35,427 bases of DNA, taken from positions 1 to 35,427 of the forward strand of contig NZ_JABUAE010000038.1 of the NCBI RefSeq assembly GCF_013314535.1. Reading direction: 5' to 3'. The stretch's first letter is position 1. Each line of letters starts with the position of its first letter. Positions 8,472-16,012 of this stretch are shown here, one piece after another. Below the pieces are notes generated by a model. That model did not search any database. It saw only the letters and a program-made list of their open reading frames with translations, and was not told where the DNA came from. The position numbers were made by a program, and so were the translations under genes. This stretch comes from Bacillus sp. Xin1. Its GTDB lineage: Bacteria > Bacillota > Bacilli > Bacillales > Bacillaceae_G.

Positions 8472-8531
8472 ATGATATTTTATCTAACAACATATATACT
8501 ATTTACAATGTACGATTCAGTCAATACGTAA
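8472..8531 (+). CDS. Possible 19-residue hydrophobic peptide
   Basis: An ATG follows a perfect AAGGAGGT ribosome binding site by five to six bases and opens MIFYLTTYILFTMYDSVNT, then TAA. The peptide could span or lie on the membrane. No gene follows it closely; a terminator-like hairpin lies 75 bases downstream. It could be a small membrane peptide or toxin-like gene, or what is left of a longer gene. The strong ribosome binding site is the only positive evidence. Confidence 0.35.
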   Translation: MIFYLTTYILFTMYDSVNT

Positions 8532-8604
8532 CAAAATACACCCTAAATTCTACAACATGCTTTGTAGAATAGTTCTAACAAATATTACTATGTCATAAAA
8601 TAGA

Positions 8605-8650
8605 AAAGTGACTGGAAATAACCCTTTACTTTATCTCCAGTCGCTTCTTC
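8605..8650. terminator. Bidirectional terminator-like hairpin
   Basis: Arms AAGTGACTGGAAATAA and TTATCTCCAGTCGCTT pair with one mismatch and one G-U, around a nine-base loop. Reading minus, it is followed by a T-rich stretch. Confidence 0.65.
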
Positions 8651-8689
8651 AAAAATGACCTATGCACACTACAACTTATAAAGTAAAAA

Positions 8690-8830
8690 TCAGTGGCGTG
8701 TTTCTTCATCACATACCAATTATTAGTCCTCACTAATTGGACTTTTACTGATAGTCCCCCCTATATAATTCCTTTTTAGGGTTTTACCGCCTGTTAATAG
8801 CAGGATAAACAGTACAAAACAGTTATCAAC
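8690..8830. other. Structured non-coding stretch
   Basis: No frame is open here. CCAATTA at 8717 and TAATTGG at 8735 can pair around a loop containing TTAGTCCTCAC. ATCAGT and ACTGAT flank this stem. A second small stem, CCTGTTAATAGCAGG, lies near 8791. It could be a dispersed intergenic repeat or an RNA element; I cannot name the family. Confidence 0.3.
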
Positions 8831-8879
8831 TTGCCCTTCTCCTACCATAAGTAAACATTACGCATCGAAATACATCCTC

Positions 8880-9065
8880 TTAAAAACCTGAAACAATTTT
8901 ACATAAAATGACTGTAAAATGCTTTTCCCTAACAGGAATTACATGCTGAACAGTGATGTTATAAGAACCTGTTTCCTCTCTTTTTTGTTCAACAATTTCA
9001 TTTAAAATATGTGCTAGAGAATCTTCCTCTTCCAATATTATATCTATAAATTCTTGTTCATTCAT
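8880..9065 (-). CDS. Small unknown protein (61 aa)
   Basis: The start is taken at the ATG opening MNEQEFIDIILEEEDSLAHI, eight bases after AAGGAG; an in-frame GTG three codons earlier lies inside that spacing. The first half is acidic and probably helical. The second half, YNITVQHVIPVREKHFTVIL, alternates polar and hydrophobic residues like beta strands. I do not recognise the family. It is divergent from the KTSC gene across a 95-base gap. Confidence 0.6.
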   Translation of the reverse strand: MNEQEFIDIILEEEDSLAHILNEIVEQKREETGSYNITVQHVIPVREKHFTVILCKIVSGF

Positions 9066-9160
9066 ATTCTCCACTCCTTCTCAACGACTATATTTCGACC
9101 AGATAGCAGGATTTTCCTTTATTAATATCTAAATATATTAAAGAAGGGAGATGAACTAAC

Positions 9161-9367
9161 ATGACTTTATATCCAGTAATTTCTAAAAAATTAGTCGCTG
9201 TAGGTTATAATCCATCATCTATGATTTTACGAATTGAATTTAGAAATGGTACATATGATTTTTACGATGTACCGGAAAGTATATACAAAGGATTACGAAA
9301 CGCACAATCCAAAAGCTATTATCATGACACTTATATTAGAAATTCTTATCGTCACACAAAAATTTAA
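9161..9367 (+). CDS. KTSC-domain protein (68 aa)
   Basis: The whole protein is one KTSC domain: the serine pair and strand in YNPSSMILRIEFRNG, then YDFYDVPESIYKGLRNAQSK and the closing YYHDTYIRNSY. In the family's usual order, a GxxYxYxxVP strand is followed by a short helix. The domain's function is not established; it occurs in phage, plasmid and bacterial proteins, some linked to RNA or DNA processing. AAGAAGGGAG stands before the ATG. A terminator follows it 60 bases on, so it is monocistronic. Confidence 0.85.
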   Translation: MTLYPVISKKLVAVGYNPSSMILRIEFRNGTYDFYDVPESIYKGLRNAQSKSYYHDTYIRNSYRHTKI

Positions 9368-9428
9368 ACAGTCTACAGGATAAACAAAACCGATTTATTT
9401 CATTGTATAAAAAATATTTTATGTAGAA

Positions 9429-9470
9429 TAAAAAAGTATTACGCTGTTTAAACAACGTAATACTTTTTTA
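9429..9470. terminator. Bidirectional terminator between KTSC gene and GH25 pseudogene
   Basis: Perfect 15-bp arms TAAAAAAGTATTACG / CGTAATACTTTTTTA with a 12-base loop. It serves the convergent genes on both sides. Confidence 0.88.
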
Positions 9471-9480
9471 CTTCCGATTA

Positions 9481-10484
9481 TTATTTAATCACTACATGTT
9501 CCTCTTTAATCCAGCTACTTTGCCCAATATCAATTGCCCCATCTTTTCTATCCCAAACACGATAAGAAATTGAACCATCAATCACACCTTTAAAGTTTAT
9601 ACATTCAGGTTCTGCATAATAATTAACTCCATATCCAGCAGGGTATTTTGAATATGCACAGAACCACTCTACATCAAAGTGATCTAGTTTCGCCCACTGT
9701 TTTTCATTCCCTAATCTAATCATATCCTTACCTTCACCGCCCCAATATCCTTCAAATATAAGATAAGGAATTTTATTAGTGATACGTCCAGTAAATATAG
9801 GTTTTTCAGGATTCTCATATAAATTAACTCCATAACCTTCAGGGTATTTTGAAAGAGCACTCCCAATACCTACTGTTTGTCCGGAATCTTTTTTTGTCTG
9901 ACTTACGTCATCTATAAACCAAGAAAGTGACTTATCGCCAACCAAATAATTCAAATCAACTGTCCCAATCCCTTTAACATTCCCTGTTTCAGTATATTGC
10001 CATATATCACATGGATAAGCTGGTTTATTACCACCGTAACGTGGAATCCATAGGAAATCCGATTTCACTCCTCTTAAACCATATTTATTATACATGTGAT
10101 GACCTACGTATATCCAACTTTCCACCCTGCGGCTTTACAAGTATCTATAAATACTTGAGATGCTTCAGCTAGCTTATCCGGTCCGCAACTTTTTAACGTA
10201 TCATCTTCAACATCAAGAACAAGAAATTTAGCGTTTGAACTTACTCTTTCCATAAAATCTTTCGCTTCTACAACTGCATCCGTTACAGAAACATAGCATC
10301 CATAAGCATATGCAGCATGTGGTATACCATATTCTTCTAAATTTGTTACATAACTTCTATACCTCTCATCAACTGTTCTAGAACCATACTGTACACGACA
10401 TATAGCAAACTCAATTTGCGGTGCAGCCACATCCCAAGCGATATTACCGTTCCACTTAGAAATATCAATAATATGTTTGTCCAT
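9481..10484 (-). pseudogene. GH25 lysozyme (phage endolysin type), frameshifted
   Basis: This is a muramidase gene closely related to the intact copy at 13658-14638. It begins [20 protein letters not shown] at 10484 after AAAGGAGAAG, with the GH25 motif DISKWNG and the acidic pair in LDVEDD. The first frame ends GWKVGYT-TAG. The protein continues in another frame as [12 protein letters not shown]. One base is missing near 10105-10112, where the related gene encodes GLYVAHQMY. The second half has the [10 protein letters not shown]...CDIWQYT end of the catalytic domain and two C-terminal repeats with [12 protein letters not shown] and [12 protein letters not shown], probably cell-wall binding. 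Without frameshifting, the two halves would be separate. Confidence 0.88.
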
Positions 10485-10822
10485 TACTACTCTTCTCCTT
10501 TTGTCATACTGAATTTTAATAGCTAAAGTGATACTTCTAGATTCGATATATTCCTGCAATATGTATATATTAAGAATCGATTACAATAGGTGTTTGTTTT
10601 GCTAATTCTATCTAACAATTGACAAGTGGTAAATTAAAATAAATTAATACTATACTTATAGTATTAAACATCTATACTAAATATTAGTAATATTCAATAC
10701 AAACATTATCAATTCTCTAAATAAGTTAACTATGTTACATTAATACTACGGTTACTATTACCGTTAAATCCTTGCTCCCTTCAAGGGTTTAACATACTCT
10801 CCTAATCCAATATATATAATGA
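10485..10822. other. AT-rich intergenic stretch
   Basis: About 340 bases with many short A/T dyads, such as the TACTATACTTATAGTA type near 10648-10665, and no open frame with a ribosome binding site. It presumably holds the promoter of the adjacent lysozyme pseudogene, but I cannot point to it. Confidence 0.3.
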
Positions 10823-10851
10823 AAAAAAGAATCTGTGGCAGATTCTTTTTT
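10823..10851. terminator. Perfect bidirectional terminator hairpin
   Basis: Arms AAAAAAGAATCTG and CAGATTCTTTTTT are perfect complements around a TGG loop. No gene now ends close to it on the plus strand, so it may be left from a lost gene. Confidence 0.8.
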
Positions 10852-10924
10852 CTCGTGGACACTTACTAAGTCAACTGTAACTTTACTTTGTATGACAGGA
10901 ACATATAATAAATAAATCTCCAAA

Positions 10925-10955
10925 ATGCTAAAAAGCATCCTATTGGACGCTTTTT
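10925..10955 (-). terminator. Terminator overlapping the end of the next gene
   Basis: Minus-strand stem AAAAAGCGTCC / GGATGCTTTTT with loop AATA. The left arm lies in the last codons of the 10940-11257 gene and the stop codon TAG is at the loop. Confidence 0.7.
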
Positions 10956-11257
10956 ATTTCATAACCATTTAACTTTCCAATACCAAATAAATCGATTTCT
11001 GTATCAGTTAATTTCGGGATGAATTTCATTATTTTTGTCCTACCTTGGAAAACTTCCCCTTCAGTAGTAATAAATTCAAATAGTGGTTGTTCATTTTTCT
11101 TCATTGTTTCAATGAAGAGTATATATTTATCAGTAGTTCCGCGTATAATGACTTCCCAGTCTAAATAGTCATCAATCCTTACATAAGCTATTCGAAAATC
11201 GATTTCTTCTTTTCTCTCTCCTAAATAAGTAATTTGTTCTACTTCAAACTGTGCCAT
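10940..11257 (-). CDS. Conserved-looking unknown protein (105 aa)
   Basis: A good ribosome binding site (AAAGGGAGGGAG) stands before the ATG opening MAQFEVEQITYLGERKEEID. The sequence alternates in a way that predicts mostly beta strands (YVRIDDYLDWEVIIRG, YILFIETM, PLFEFITTEGEVF), with a short C-terminal helix. There is no signal peptide and no membrane segment. I do not recognise the family. It lies among phage remnants, so a phage origin is possible. The overlapping terminator and good start argue that the frame is real. Confidence 0.65.
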   Translation of the reverse strand: MAQFEVEQITYLGERKEEIDFRIAYVRIDDYLDWEVIIRGTTDKYILFIETMKKNEQPLFEFITTEGEVFQGRTKIMKFIPKLTDTEIDLFGIGKLNGYEIKSVQ

Positions 11258-11441
11258 TTTACTCCCTCCCTTTTATTACATATTCGACAGGAAAGAAGAA
11301 AAACCTACACCATAACACCTCTCTCTTTATTTTAAATTACTAAAAATCAAAACTAGAAAAAATAATTATTCCTTAGAGTTCTTAACTTATCTTATCTTAA
11401 AAATAAAAAAGCCCTTTCATTCATACTAAATTTCCTAATAA

Positions 11442-11513
11442 CTACAGTTTCAGTTTCACACCTCTAGCGTGATTCCCATTTGCCAAAATCGCTGTACGAA
11501 TTGCTTGAATCCA
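11442..11513 (-). pseudogene. 3' scrap of an unidentified gene
   Basis: Twenty-three clean codons, WIQAIRTAILANGNHARG then VKLKL and stop, follow directly on a terminator hairpin with no start codon. It looks like the C-terminal tail of a longer protein that was cut away. I cannot name the parent. Confidence 0.35.
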
Positions 11514-11517
11514 AATT

Positions 11518-11543
11518 AAAAGAGCACTTAAAAGTGCTCTTTT
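11518..11543. terminator. Bidirectional terminator hairpin
   Basis: Arms AAAAGAGCACTT and AAGTGCTCTTTT are perfect complements with a two-base centre (in practice a TTAAAA loop). Confidence 0.75.
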
Positions 11544-11679
11544 CGTGATAAGGAGTTTTCAATGAGTATGAAAAAAGCGATTTACGCTTGTCCCATACTT
11601 TAATATATGCTCGTTCTGTTCAAAAGGTGTACGGTTTATAAAATAAAAATGCTGCTCCATAAAGAAATTAAAATTTTTA

Positions 11680-11809
11680 TTATTTCACATCAAAATAATT
11701 TTCAAATACAAATGTTTGATCACCTATATAATTCAGCATAGTGTTGAGCAATCTTCATATCATTCAAATAATCTTTGAAACCTTGCCCCTCTAAATAATC
11801 TAATTTCTC
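11680..11809 (-). pseudogene. Frameshifted scrap of an unidentified gene
   Basis: On the minus strand, KLDYLEGQGFKDYLNDMKIA continues as QHYAE; after a one-base shift it reads YIGDQTFVFENYFDVK and stops. Both pieces have protein-like composition. The end recalls the lysozyme ending [15 protein letters not shown] in this window, so a cell-wall hydrolase tail is a possible source. The rest of the 11258-11905 interval shows no gene. Confidence 0.35.
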
Positions 11810-11905
11810 TTACAAGATTGTAAGGATAGTGTAATCTAACACGATTTTTTTATTATCAAAAAAGCAGTATACTCTCTACAGAAACACATAAAAGGAGAAA
11901 AGATC

Positions 11906-12004
11906 ATGAAAAAATTTTTAGCTATCATTTCATTATTTGCACTATTTTCTAGTTTTGCTATAGGATGTGAGAGAGCCTATAAAAAAAAAGCCGCTATTCT
12001 ATAG
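11906..12004 (+). pseudogene. Truncated small lipoprotein
   Basis: After AAAGGAG comes an ATG opening MKKFLAIISLFALFSSFAIG and then Cys, a clear lipoprotein signal peptide with lipobox AIGC. Only ten residues follow the cysteine (ERAYKKKAAI) before a stop. The mature part is missing: the frame runs into the 3' end of the convergent Gp49-like gene. It may be a deletion junction. Confidence 0.6.
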
Positions 12005-12263
12005 CAACTTGCTTAGCTAATTCACATTGCAATCTATATTCTTCTAACTCCCAAATTTTATCAATAATGCGGTCTTTGCAACATTGAATGCCAATATTCA
12101 CATCATAATTAGCAGGGGCTACACATGCGCTAGATTGGGTTAAAATGAATCCATTCGGCAACTTAGCAACCACTACTGTACATTTGCCATGAAACTCCTC
12201 AACTGTCCATCGAGTCTTTTCTAAAATACTATTAATATCTTCTTGTGTTACAGTATTCTTCAT
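11994..12263 (-). CDS. Phage Gp49/Gp66-family protein (89 aa)
   Basis: The sequence carries the marks of the Phage_gp49_66 family: KCTVVVAKLPNGFILTQSSA, then CVAPANYDVNIG and a C-terminal DRIIDKIWELEEYRLQ helix. The family is widespread in prophages and of unknown function; it is usually about 80-110 aa, so this copy looks complete. AAGGGTGAGAAG stands just before the ATG. The few codons upstream end in TAA exactly at the start, suggesting it was once coupled to a now decayed gene. Its last bases overlap the truncated lipoprotein on the other strand. Confidence 0.82.
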   Translation of the reverse strand: MKNTVTQEDINSILEKTRWTVEEFHGKCTVVVAKLPNGFILTQSSACVAPANYDVNIGIQCCKDRIIDKIWELEEYRLQCELAKQVAIE

Positions 12264-12420
12264 TTACTTCTCACCCTTCTGCATTTGTTTTTTACCCTTC
12301 TTCTCTTCGATGTCTAACTTATGATGTTATAACTCTAAGCTTTGTTCCTGCTTTTCCCTTTGCTCTTCTTGTATTTGTTACTCTTGTTCCACCTGTTGTT
12401 ATACTTTTGGCGGTAACTAA
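12264..12420 (-). pseudogene. Decayed coiled-coil gene upstream of Gp49-like gene
   Basis: The minus strand reads QQVEQE, stop, QIQEEQREKQEQSLEL, stop, then LDIEEKKGKKQMQKGEK and stop, with shifts in between. The pieces are Lys/Glu/Gln-rich like a coiled coil. The last piece ends at the start of the Gp49-like gene. Multiple stops and shifts argue against function. Confidence 0.3.
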
Positions 12421-12422
12421 TC

Positions 12423-12527
12423 TTATAAGATAGATTTTCGAAACCCATTATGAATATATATATGCACTTCATGATCATAGAAGTCGCGAATTTTTAGCCT
12501 TTCTAATAGTAATTGTGGTGGCTGCAT
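12423..12527 (-). CDS. Small unknown or truncated phage protein (34 aa)
   Basis: An open frame starts MQPPQLLLERLKIRDFYDHE and ends GFRKSIL. The composition is protein-like, but I see no clear ribosome binding site and a second ATG in another frame lies just upstream. It may be the surviving start of a longer phage gene. The region between it and the integrase scrap at 12694 is empty. Confidence 0.3.
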   Translation of the reverse strand: MQPPQLLLERLKIRDFYDHEVHIYIHNGFRKSIL

Positions 12528-12693
12528 TGGGATTTCTCATAAATACTTTTTACCCTTCGTTTTATTTCATTTAAAATAAATTTTTTGTCCAATCTACCGT
12601 TTCTTCTTTTATCCCCTCAACCGCAATATTAGATTCAATTAGGCTGTATTCTACTAAATCTTTTTCTCAAACTTTTACGGACAGTTACTACGG

Positions 12694-12780
12694 GATAAAT
12701 GTAGAAAAAGAATGATGCAGAAGTGAATATAAAAACTATAACCTAGTGTTCCCTTTACATTTTACAGAGGTAGTATTTCT
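12694..12780 (+). pseudogene. Integrase scrap, duplicate of the one at 16705
   Basis: DNA starting ATAAATGTAGAAAAA and containing AGAAGTGAATATAA matches 16705-16785 over about 75 bases with a one-base shift. Translated, SEYKNYNLVFPLHFTEV corresponds to SEYNEYGLVYPTFYGNP, the stretch before the catalytic HxxR box of tyrosine integrases. Only this fragment remains. Confidence 0.6.
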
Positions 12781-12875
12781 TACAAAAAAGAATTCAAATT
12801 GTGAAAAATATGTAAAATTATCACTAAATATTTGTTATACTCGATGTTAAGTTTGTAATACATAGGGGGATAAGA

Positions 12876-13382
12876 ATGTCAGAAGTTAGAAATAAAAAGG
12901 AAAACAAAAAACGCCGCGGATGTGGGTGTTTGGGATGTTTAGGTATTATTATTCTATTAATTATTTTACTTGCTTCATGTTTTAATGGTGACAAGGACAC
13001 TACAACAAAAGAAGACACAAAAGTAAAAGAAACAACCACAACTAAACAAGAAGACGAACGAAAACAAGAGGAATTGAAAAAACAACAGGAAGAAGAACAA
13101 AAGAAACAACAAGAATTGAAAAAGCAACAAGAGGAGCAAAAGAAACAACAAGAACAACAGGCTCAAGTTAAACAAGAAGCTACATCTTCAGCTCCTCAGC
13201 CAAATCAAAAACAGTCAACTGAACAAGGTGGCTCATGTAATATTAAAGGGAATAAAAACAGTAAGGGTGAAAAAATTTATCATATGCCTGGACAACAGTT
13301 TTATGATAAAACAAATGCTGAAGAAATGTTTTGCTCAGAATCGGAAGCAAAAGCTGCAGGATATAGAGCATCAAAAAAATAG
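12876..13382 (+). CDS. Membrane-anchored sunset-domain protein (168 aa)
   Basis: The N-terminus is basic and Cys-rich ([13 protein letters not shown]), followed by one hydrophobic segment (about residues 22-36) ending LLASC. This is either a membrane anchor or a lipobox. Residues about 50-115 form a long Lys/Glu/Gln coiled coil. The C-terminal 45 residues, [20 protein letters not shown] through [23 protein letters not shown], match the small 'sunset' domain often fused to secreted nucleases such as thermonuclease. The domain probably binds nucleic acid or cell-surface material, but its role is not settled. A GGGGGATAA ribosome binding site precedes the ATG. No nuclease domain is present here. 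Confidence 0.75.
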   Translation: MSEVRNKKENKKRRGCGCLGCLGIIILLIILLASCFNGDKDTTTKEDTKVKETTTTKQEDERKQEELKKQQEEEQKKQQELKKQQEEQKKQQEQQAQVKQEATSSAPQPNQKQSTEQGGSCNIKGNKNSKGEKIYHMPGQQFYDKTNAEEMFCSESEAKAAGYRASKK

Positions 13383-13401
13383 TAATAAAAGCAGACTCTT
13401 A

Positions 13402-13640
13402 TGAAGTGAAGTGATCCCAAAAAGTTAAACAGGTTATTTCATTAGGCAGCTTTTTGGACATGAGCCCGGTATTATACCGAGCTCATGTCTTTTAGTTTTG
13501 TCTTAATTCTTTTATGATTATAGTATTTTATATACTTTGCGAATATTGCTTTTCCACCTTCATTACTATTTAAATACCGTCTCACTGCTCGTGTTTTTTC
13601 TTTTAAAGAAAATTTAGCTATAAAAAACTATACTCCAATT
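13402..13640 (-). mobile_element. IS3-family remnant with internal deletion
   Basis: One end is intact-looking: TGAAGTGATCCCAAAAAG and onward, the type of terminal repeat of IS3-family elements. On the minus strand the start of an OrfA (AKFSLKEKTRAVRRYL, with the ATG changed to ATA) joins directly to the end of an OrfB (YIKYYNHKRIKTKLKDMSSV). A TAA then replaces the usual Gln before YRAHVQKAA. Everything between was deleted, so it cannot transpose on its own. The hairpin GACATGAGC...GCTCATGTC at 13457-13489, followed by TTTT, can also act as a terminator for the sunset-domain gene. Confidence 0.75.
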
Positions 13641-13657
13641 ATAGCCAACTCTTCCCA

Positions 13658-14638
13658 CTACCGAATATCAAAATGCTTTTCTTCTACAAATGTTTGTTGC
13701 CCAATATCAATCCAGCCATCTTCACGAGAATAAATATCATATGCAGTTGTACCATCAACTCGTCCCTTGAAACTTCCAACTGGAGCACCCGGTGCTGTAT
13801 AAGTGTTGATGCCATACCCAGCAGGATATTTTGAATAAGCCCGGAACCATTGTACGTCAAAATGCTTCTGTTCAGCCCATTGTTGTCCACCAAGGCAAAT
13901 CATATTTTGGTCACCACCATACCAAGCGCCAGCAAGAATTAGATATGGTGTTTTATCAGTGATACGACCATTATAATAGCCGTCTTTAGGTGCTGTATAT
14001 AAATTAATCCCATATCCTTCACGGTATTTTGAAATAGCAATACCAATACCTTTTGGTTGGTTATTACTTGCATCCTCTCCTGTAAACCAAGAAAGTGGTT
14101 TACCTCCAACCAATTGATTTAAATCACAAGTGCCAATACCAGATACATTCCCTTTGTCAGTATACTGCCAAATATCACATGGAAATGCTGGTTTATTTCC
14201 GCCATAACGAGGTATCCACACAAAATCTGTATTTACTTTATCCATTCCAAAAGGCTCGTACATTTGATGAGCTACGTATAACCCTATCTTTCCAGCACCT
14301 AAGCGCCGTAATTCATCGATAAATGCTTGTGTACCAGCTCTCATGTCATCCATTGTCTTGACTTCAACGTCCGCTACCCAAACCGTAGCGCTCTTGTCAC
14401 CGCGGTTCCAAAAGTCTTGTGCTTCTTTCTTTGCATCAGCAATAGATACAAAACGACAAAATGCGTAGTTTCCAAATGGTACACCATAATTCTTCATAGA
14501 CGTTACGTAAGACTTGTACATTGGATCTACATAGGTTGAACCATCTTGTACACGGGCGATAACCCAATCAAGCTGAGGAGCCGCGACTGACCAATCAATA
14601 TTACCATTCCATTTTGAAATATCTACGATGTATCCCAC
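13658..14638 (-). CDS. GH25 lysozyme (endolysin-type muramidase), intact
   Basis: It cleaves the N-acetylmuramic acid to N-acetylglucosamine bond of peptidoglycan. The start is a GTG ([17 protein letters not shown]) about ten bases after AAAGGAG. GH25 hallmarks are DISKWNG at the start, the catalytic acid pair in WVADVE and the closing [20 protein letters not shown]. After about residue 195 come two similar wall-binding repeats with [12 protein letters not shown] and [12 protein letters not shown], each ending near HFDVQW or KHFDIR. There is no signal peptide, as in phage lysins that need a holin. No holin is next to it, so it is an orphan lysin. It is the functional paralogue of the frameshifted copy at 9481. 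Confidence 0.92.
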   Translation of the reverse strand: MGYIVDISKWNGNIDWSVAAPQLDWVIARVQDGSTYVDPMYKSYVTSMKNYGVPFGNYAFCRFVSIADAKKEAQDFWNRGDKSATVWVADVEVKTMDDMRAGTQAFIDELRRLGAGKIGLYVAHQMYEPFGMDKVNTDFVWIPRYGGNKPAFPCDIWQYTDKGNVSGIGTCDLNQLVGGKPLSWFTGEDASNNQPKGIGIAISKYREGYGINLYTAPKDGYYNGRITDKTPYLILAGAWYGGDQNMICLGGQQWAEQKHFDVQWFRAYSKYPAGYGINTYTAPGAPVGSFKGRVDGTTAYDIYSREDGWIDIGQQTFVEEKHFDIR

Positions 14639-14786
14639 TATTAAATATCTCCTTTATTATTATCATATTCAAGGCTTGTCTTTTTGCTCTTCACTCCTAC
14701 AAATTCAAGCACGTTTCTTAAAATATTAGGAAACTTACTCTCCACATGGCTAATATTCATTTTTTCAATTTTTAATGAAAATTCGG

Positions 14787-14838
14787 CTCATTTTTTTTCG
14801 TTTTTGGGGACAATTGATCCCTCAAGTTGATGTGGATG
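14787..14838. repeat. Degenerate IS231-type right end
   Basis: TTTTTTTTCGTTTTTGGGG is followed by CTCAAGTTGATGTGGATG (14821-14838), whose complement CATCCACATCAACTTGAG is an IS231-type end with several changes. The next 11 bases, GAGTAGCACCA, resemble the spacers at the other ends. It lies between the GH25 gene and the Cyt-like gene. The remaining 14839-15064 shows no convincing gene. Confidence 0.55.
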
Positions 14839-15064
14839 GAGTAGCACCAACATTTCGCAAATTTCGTACGCTAAAAAATTGTTCATTGTTTATTCAAACT
14901 ACAGTGAACAAAAAAATGAACCTAAACAATCTTATTCTTCAAGACTTTAGGACAACTTATTTTCGAAAAGGTACAGTACCACATTTTAAAACGAAAAAGA
15001 GTTATATATTGGAATTCCTATCATATATTTGTCTTATGTTCTATATAGAAGGGAATGTTGAAAA

Positions 15065-15679
15065 GTGGGGAATAATCACTTTCATAATGTGTTTGCTGTA
15101 AAACAGGAACATTTTGGACAAGTTCTTAAATTAAAGAAATTCTTTGAAGAATTGGATATGAATTTTAATGATTTCGCTGATCCTCGCACTCTAGTCAACG
15201 TGTTAGAATCAAATCGTGATATAAACTTTTTGAAGTCGTCACAGGAAGCAATCATCGGAGGAGAAGCACTTCAAATTTCAGAATTGATTGAGAAAATTAG
15301 TAATCTAATTATTAAAGATATATTAGCACTTCCTACTTATCGTTGGGGAGAAAGTATAAATCAAGATATTGTGAGTCAGGTGACCGATGCTATTACTAAC
15401 ATGTTTATTAATTTAAATAAACAAGATACTGAACCATGGATTTCCTGGTATAACACTGAGAATAGTTTTCCAAGATATACTTATAATATTTTAATCGCTA
15501 TGGATACTCAGGAAAAAGACTATCTTATAGACGTTTTAGCAATTAGTTTTGATATTTTGGTTGTAAAAAAAACCAAACAGGAAGTTTGTTCTTTCACAGT
15601 TAATGATAGTGCACAATGCCTTATAATGATGAAACATATGCTTGTTGGGATTAAATTTGAAGATGTTTATCCCTCCTAA
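15065..15679 (+). CDS. Cyt-like delta-endotoxin (cytolysin), N-terminally short
   Basis: Cyt toxins are single-domain alpha/beta pore formers or membrane disrupters from B. thuringiensis crystals. The C-terminal half, VSQVTDAITNMFINLNKQ then PWISWYNTE, YTYNILIAMD, EVCSFTVNDSAQ, lines up with the Cyt1/Cyt2 segments TxTFTNLxTQ-xEAWIFW, YNxLFxIQ and VLFFTIxDSA. The N-terminus HNVFAVKQEHFGQVLKLKKF matches the Cyt2 region TVFYVQPQYINQALHLANAF. At 204 aa it lacks about 30-35 N-terminal residues and some of the C-terminal propeptide of a 250-260 aa Cyt protein. The only start is GTG 15065, just after an in-frame stop, with AAGGGA eleven bases before. It may be a truncated or diverged member. A terminator follows. 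Confidence 0.8.
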   Translation: MGNNHFHNVFAVKQEHFGQVLKLKKFFEELDMNFNDFADPRTLVNVLESNRDINFLKSSQEAIIGGEALQISELIEKISNLIIKDILALPTYRWGESINQDIVSQVTDAITNMFINLNKQDTEPWISWYNTENSFPRYTYNILIAMDTQEKDYLIDVLAISFDILVVKKTKQEVCSFTVNDSAQCLIMMKHMLVGIKFEDVYPS

Positions 15680-15684
15680 CCCCC

Positions 15685-15720
15685 GCCCTTCTACTTATAA
15701 GTAGAGGGGCTGTTATTTTT
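15685..15720 (+). terminator. Terminator after the Cyt-like gene
   Basis: Stem GCCCTTCTACTTA / TAAGTAGAGGGGC (one mismatch), then TGTTATTTTTG. It starts six bases after the stop codon. Confidence 0.8.
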
Positions 15721-15729
15721 GTTACACTC

Positions 15730-15860
15730 TTATATACTTTGAATTACATAGACCATCACATATATATCATATTTTGCTGCTAACTGTTCCAATTTCTTTT
15801 CCCTATATTTTGTAACTGTAAAGATAAGATCCGGTTTCTTTTTCTTACTTTGTAAAACGA
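15730..15860 (-). pseudogene. C-terminal scrap of a replication-relaxation gene
   Basis: The minus strand reads PDLIFTVTKYREKKLEQLAA then KYDIYVMVYVIQSI and stop, almost the same as the end of the protein encoded at 29171-29791. The DNA similarity extends past the stop codon into CTGTTATTTTTGTTAC next to the Cyt terminator, matching 29150-29170. Only about 40 codons survive. Nothing else is visible up to 16012. Confidence 0.75.
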
Positions 15861-16012
15861 ATTATATATAATTTTCAAAAAAATAAATAAGACACACATA
15901 TAAGAAGAATGCATGTCTTACATTAAAAATATCACAACCAAATAGAATTATTCCATATCTCTCTTCATTGTAATGAACTGGTTTATTAGAATAATCTAAA
16001 AATAATGATTTT

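Noticed and set aside
13457-13494. Hairpin after the sunset-domain gene as a dedicated terminator only
   Set aside because: The same bases encode the end of a known transposase type (DMSSV-stop-YRAHV), so it is primarily part of the IS3 remnant, though it may also terminate transcription.
14775-15101. Open frame before the Cyt-like gene that might be its missing N-terminus
   Set aside because: It begins in an IS231-type end, its translation does not resemble Cyt N-termini, and it is in a different frame.
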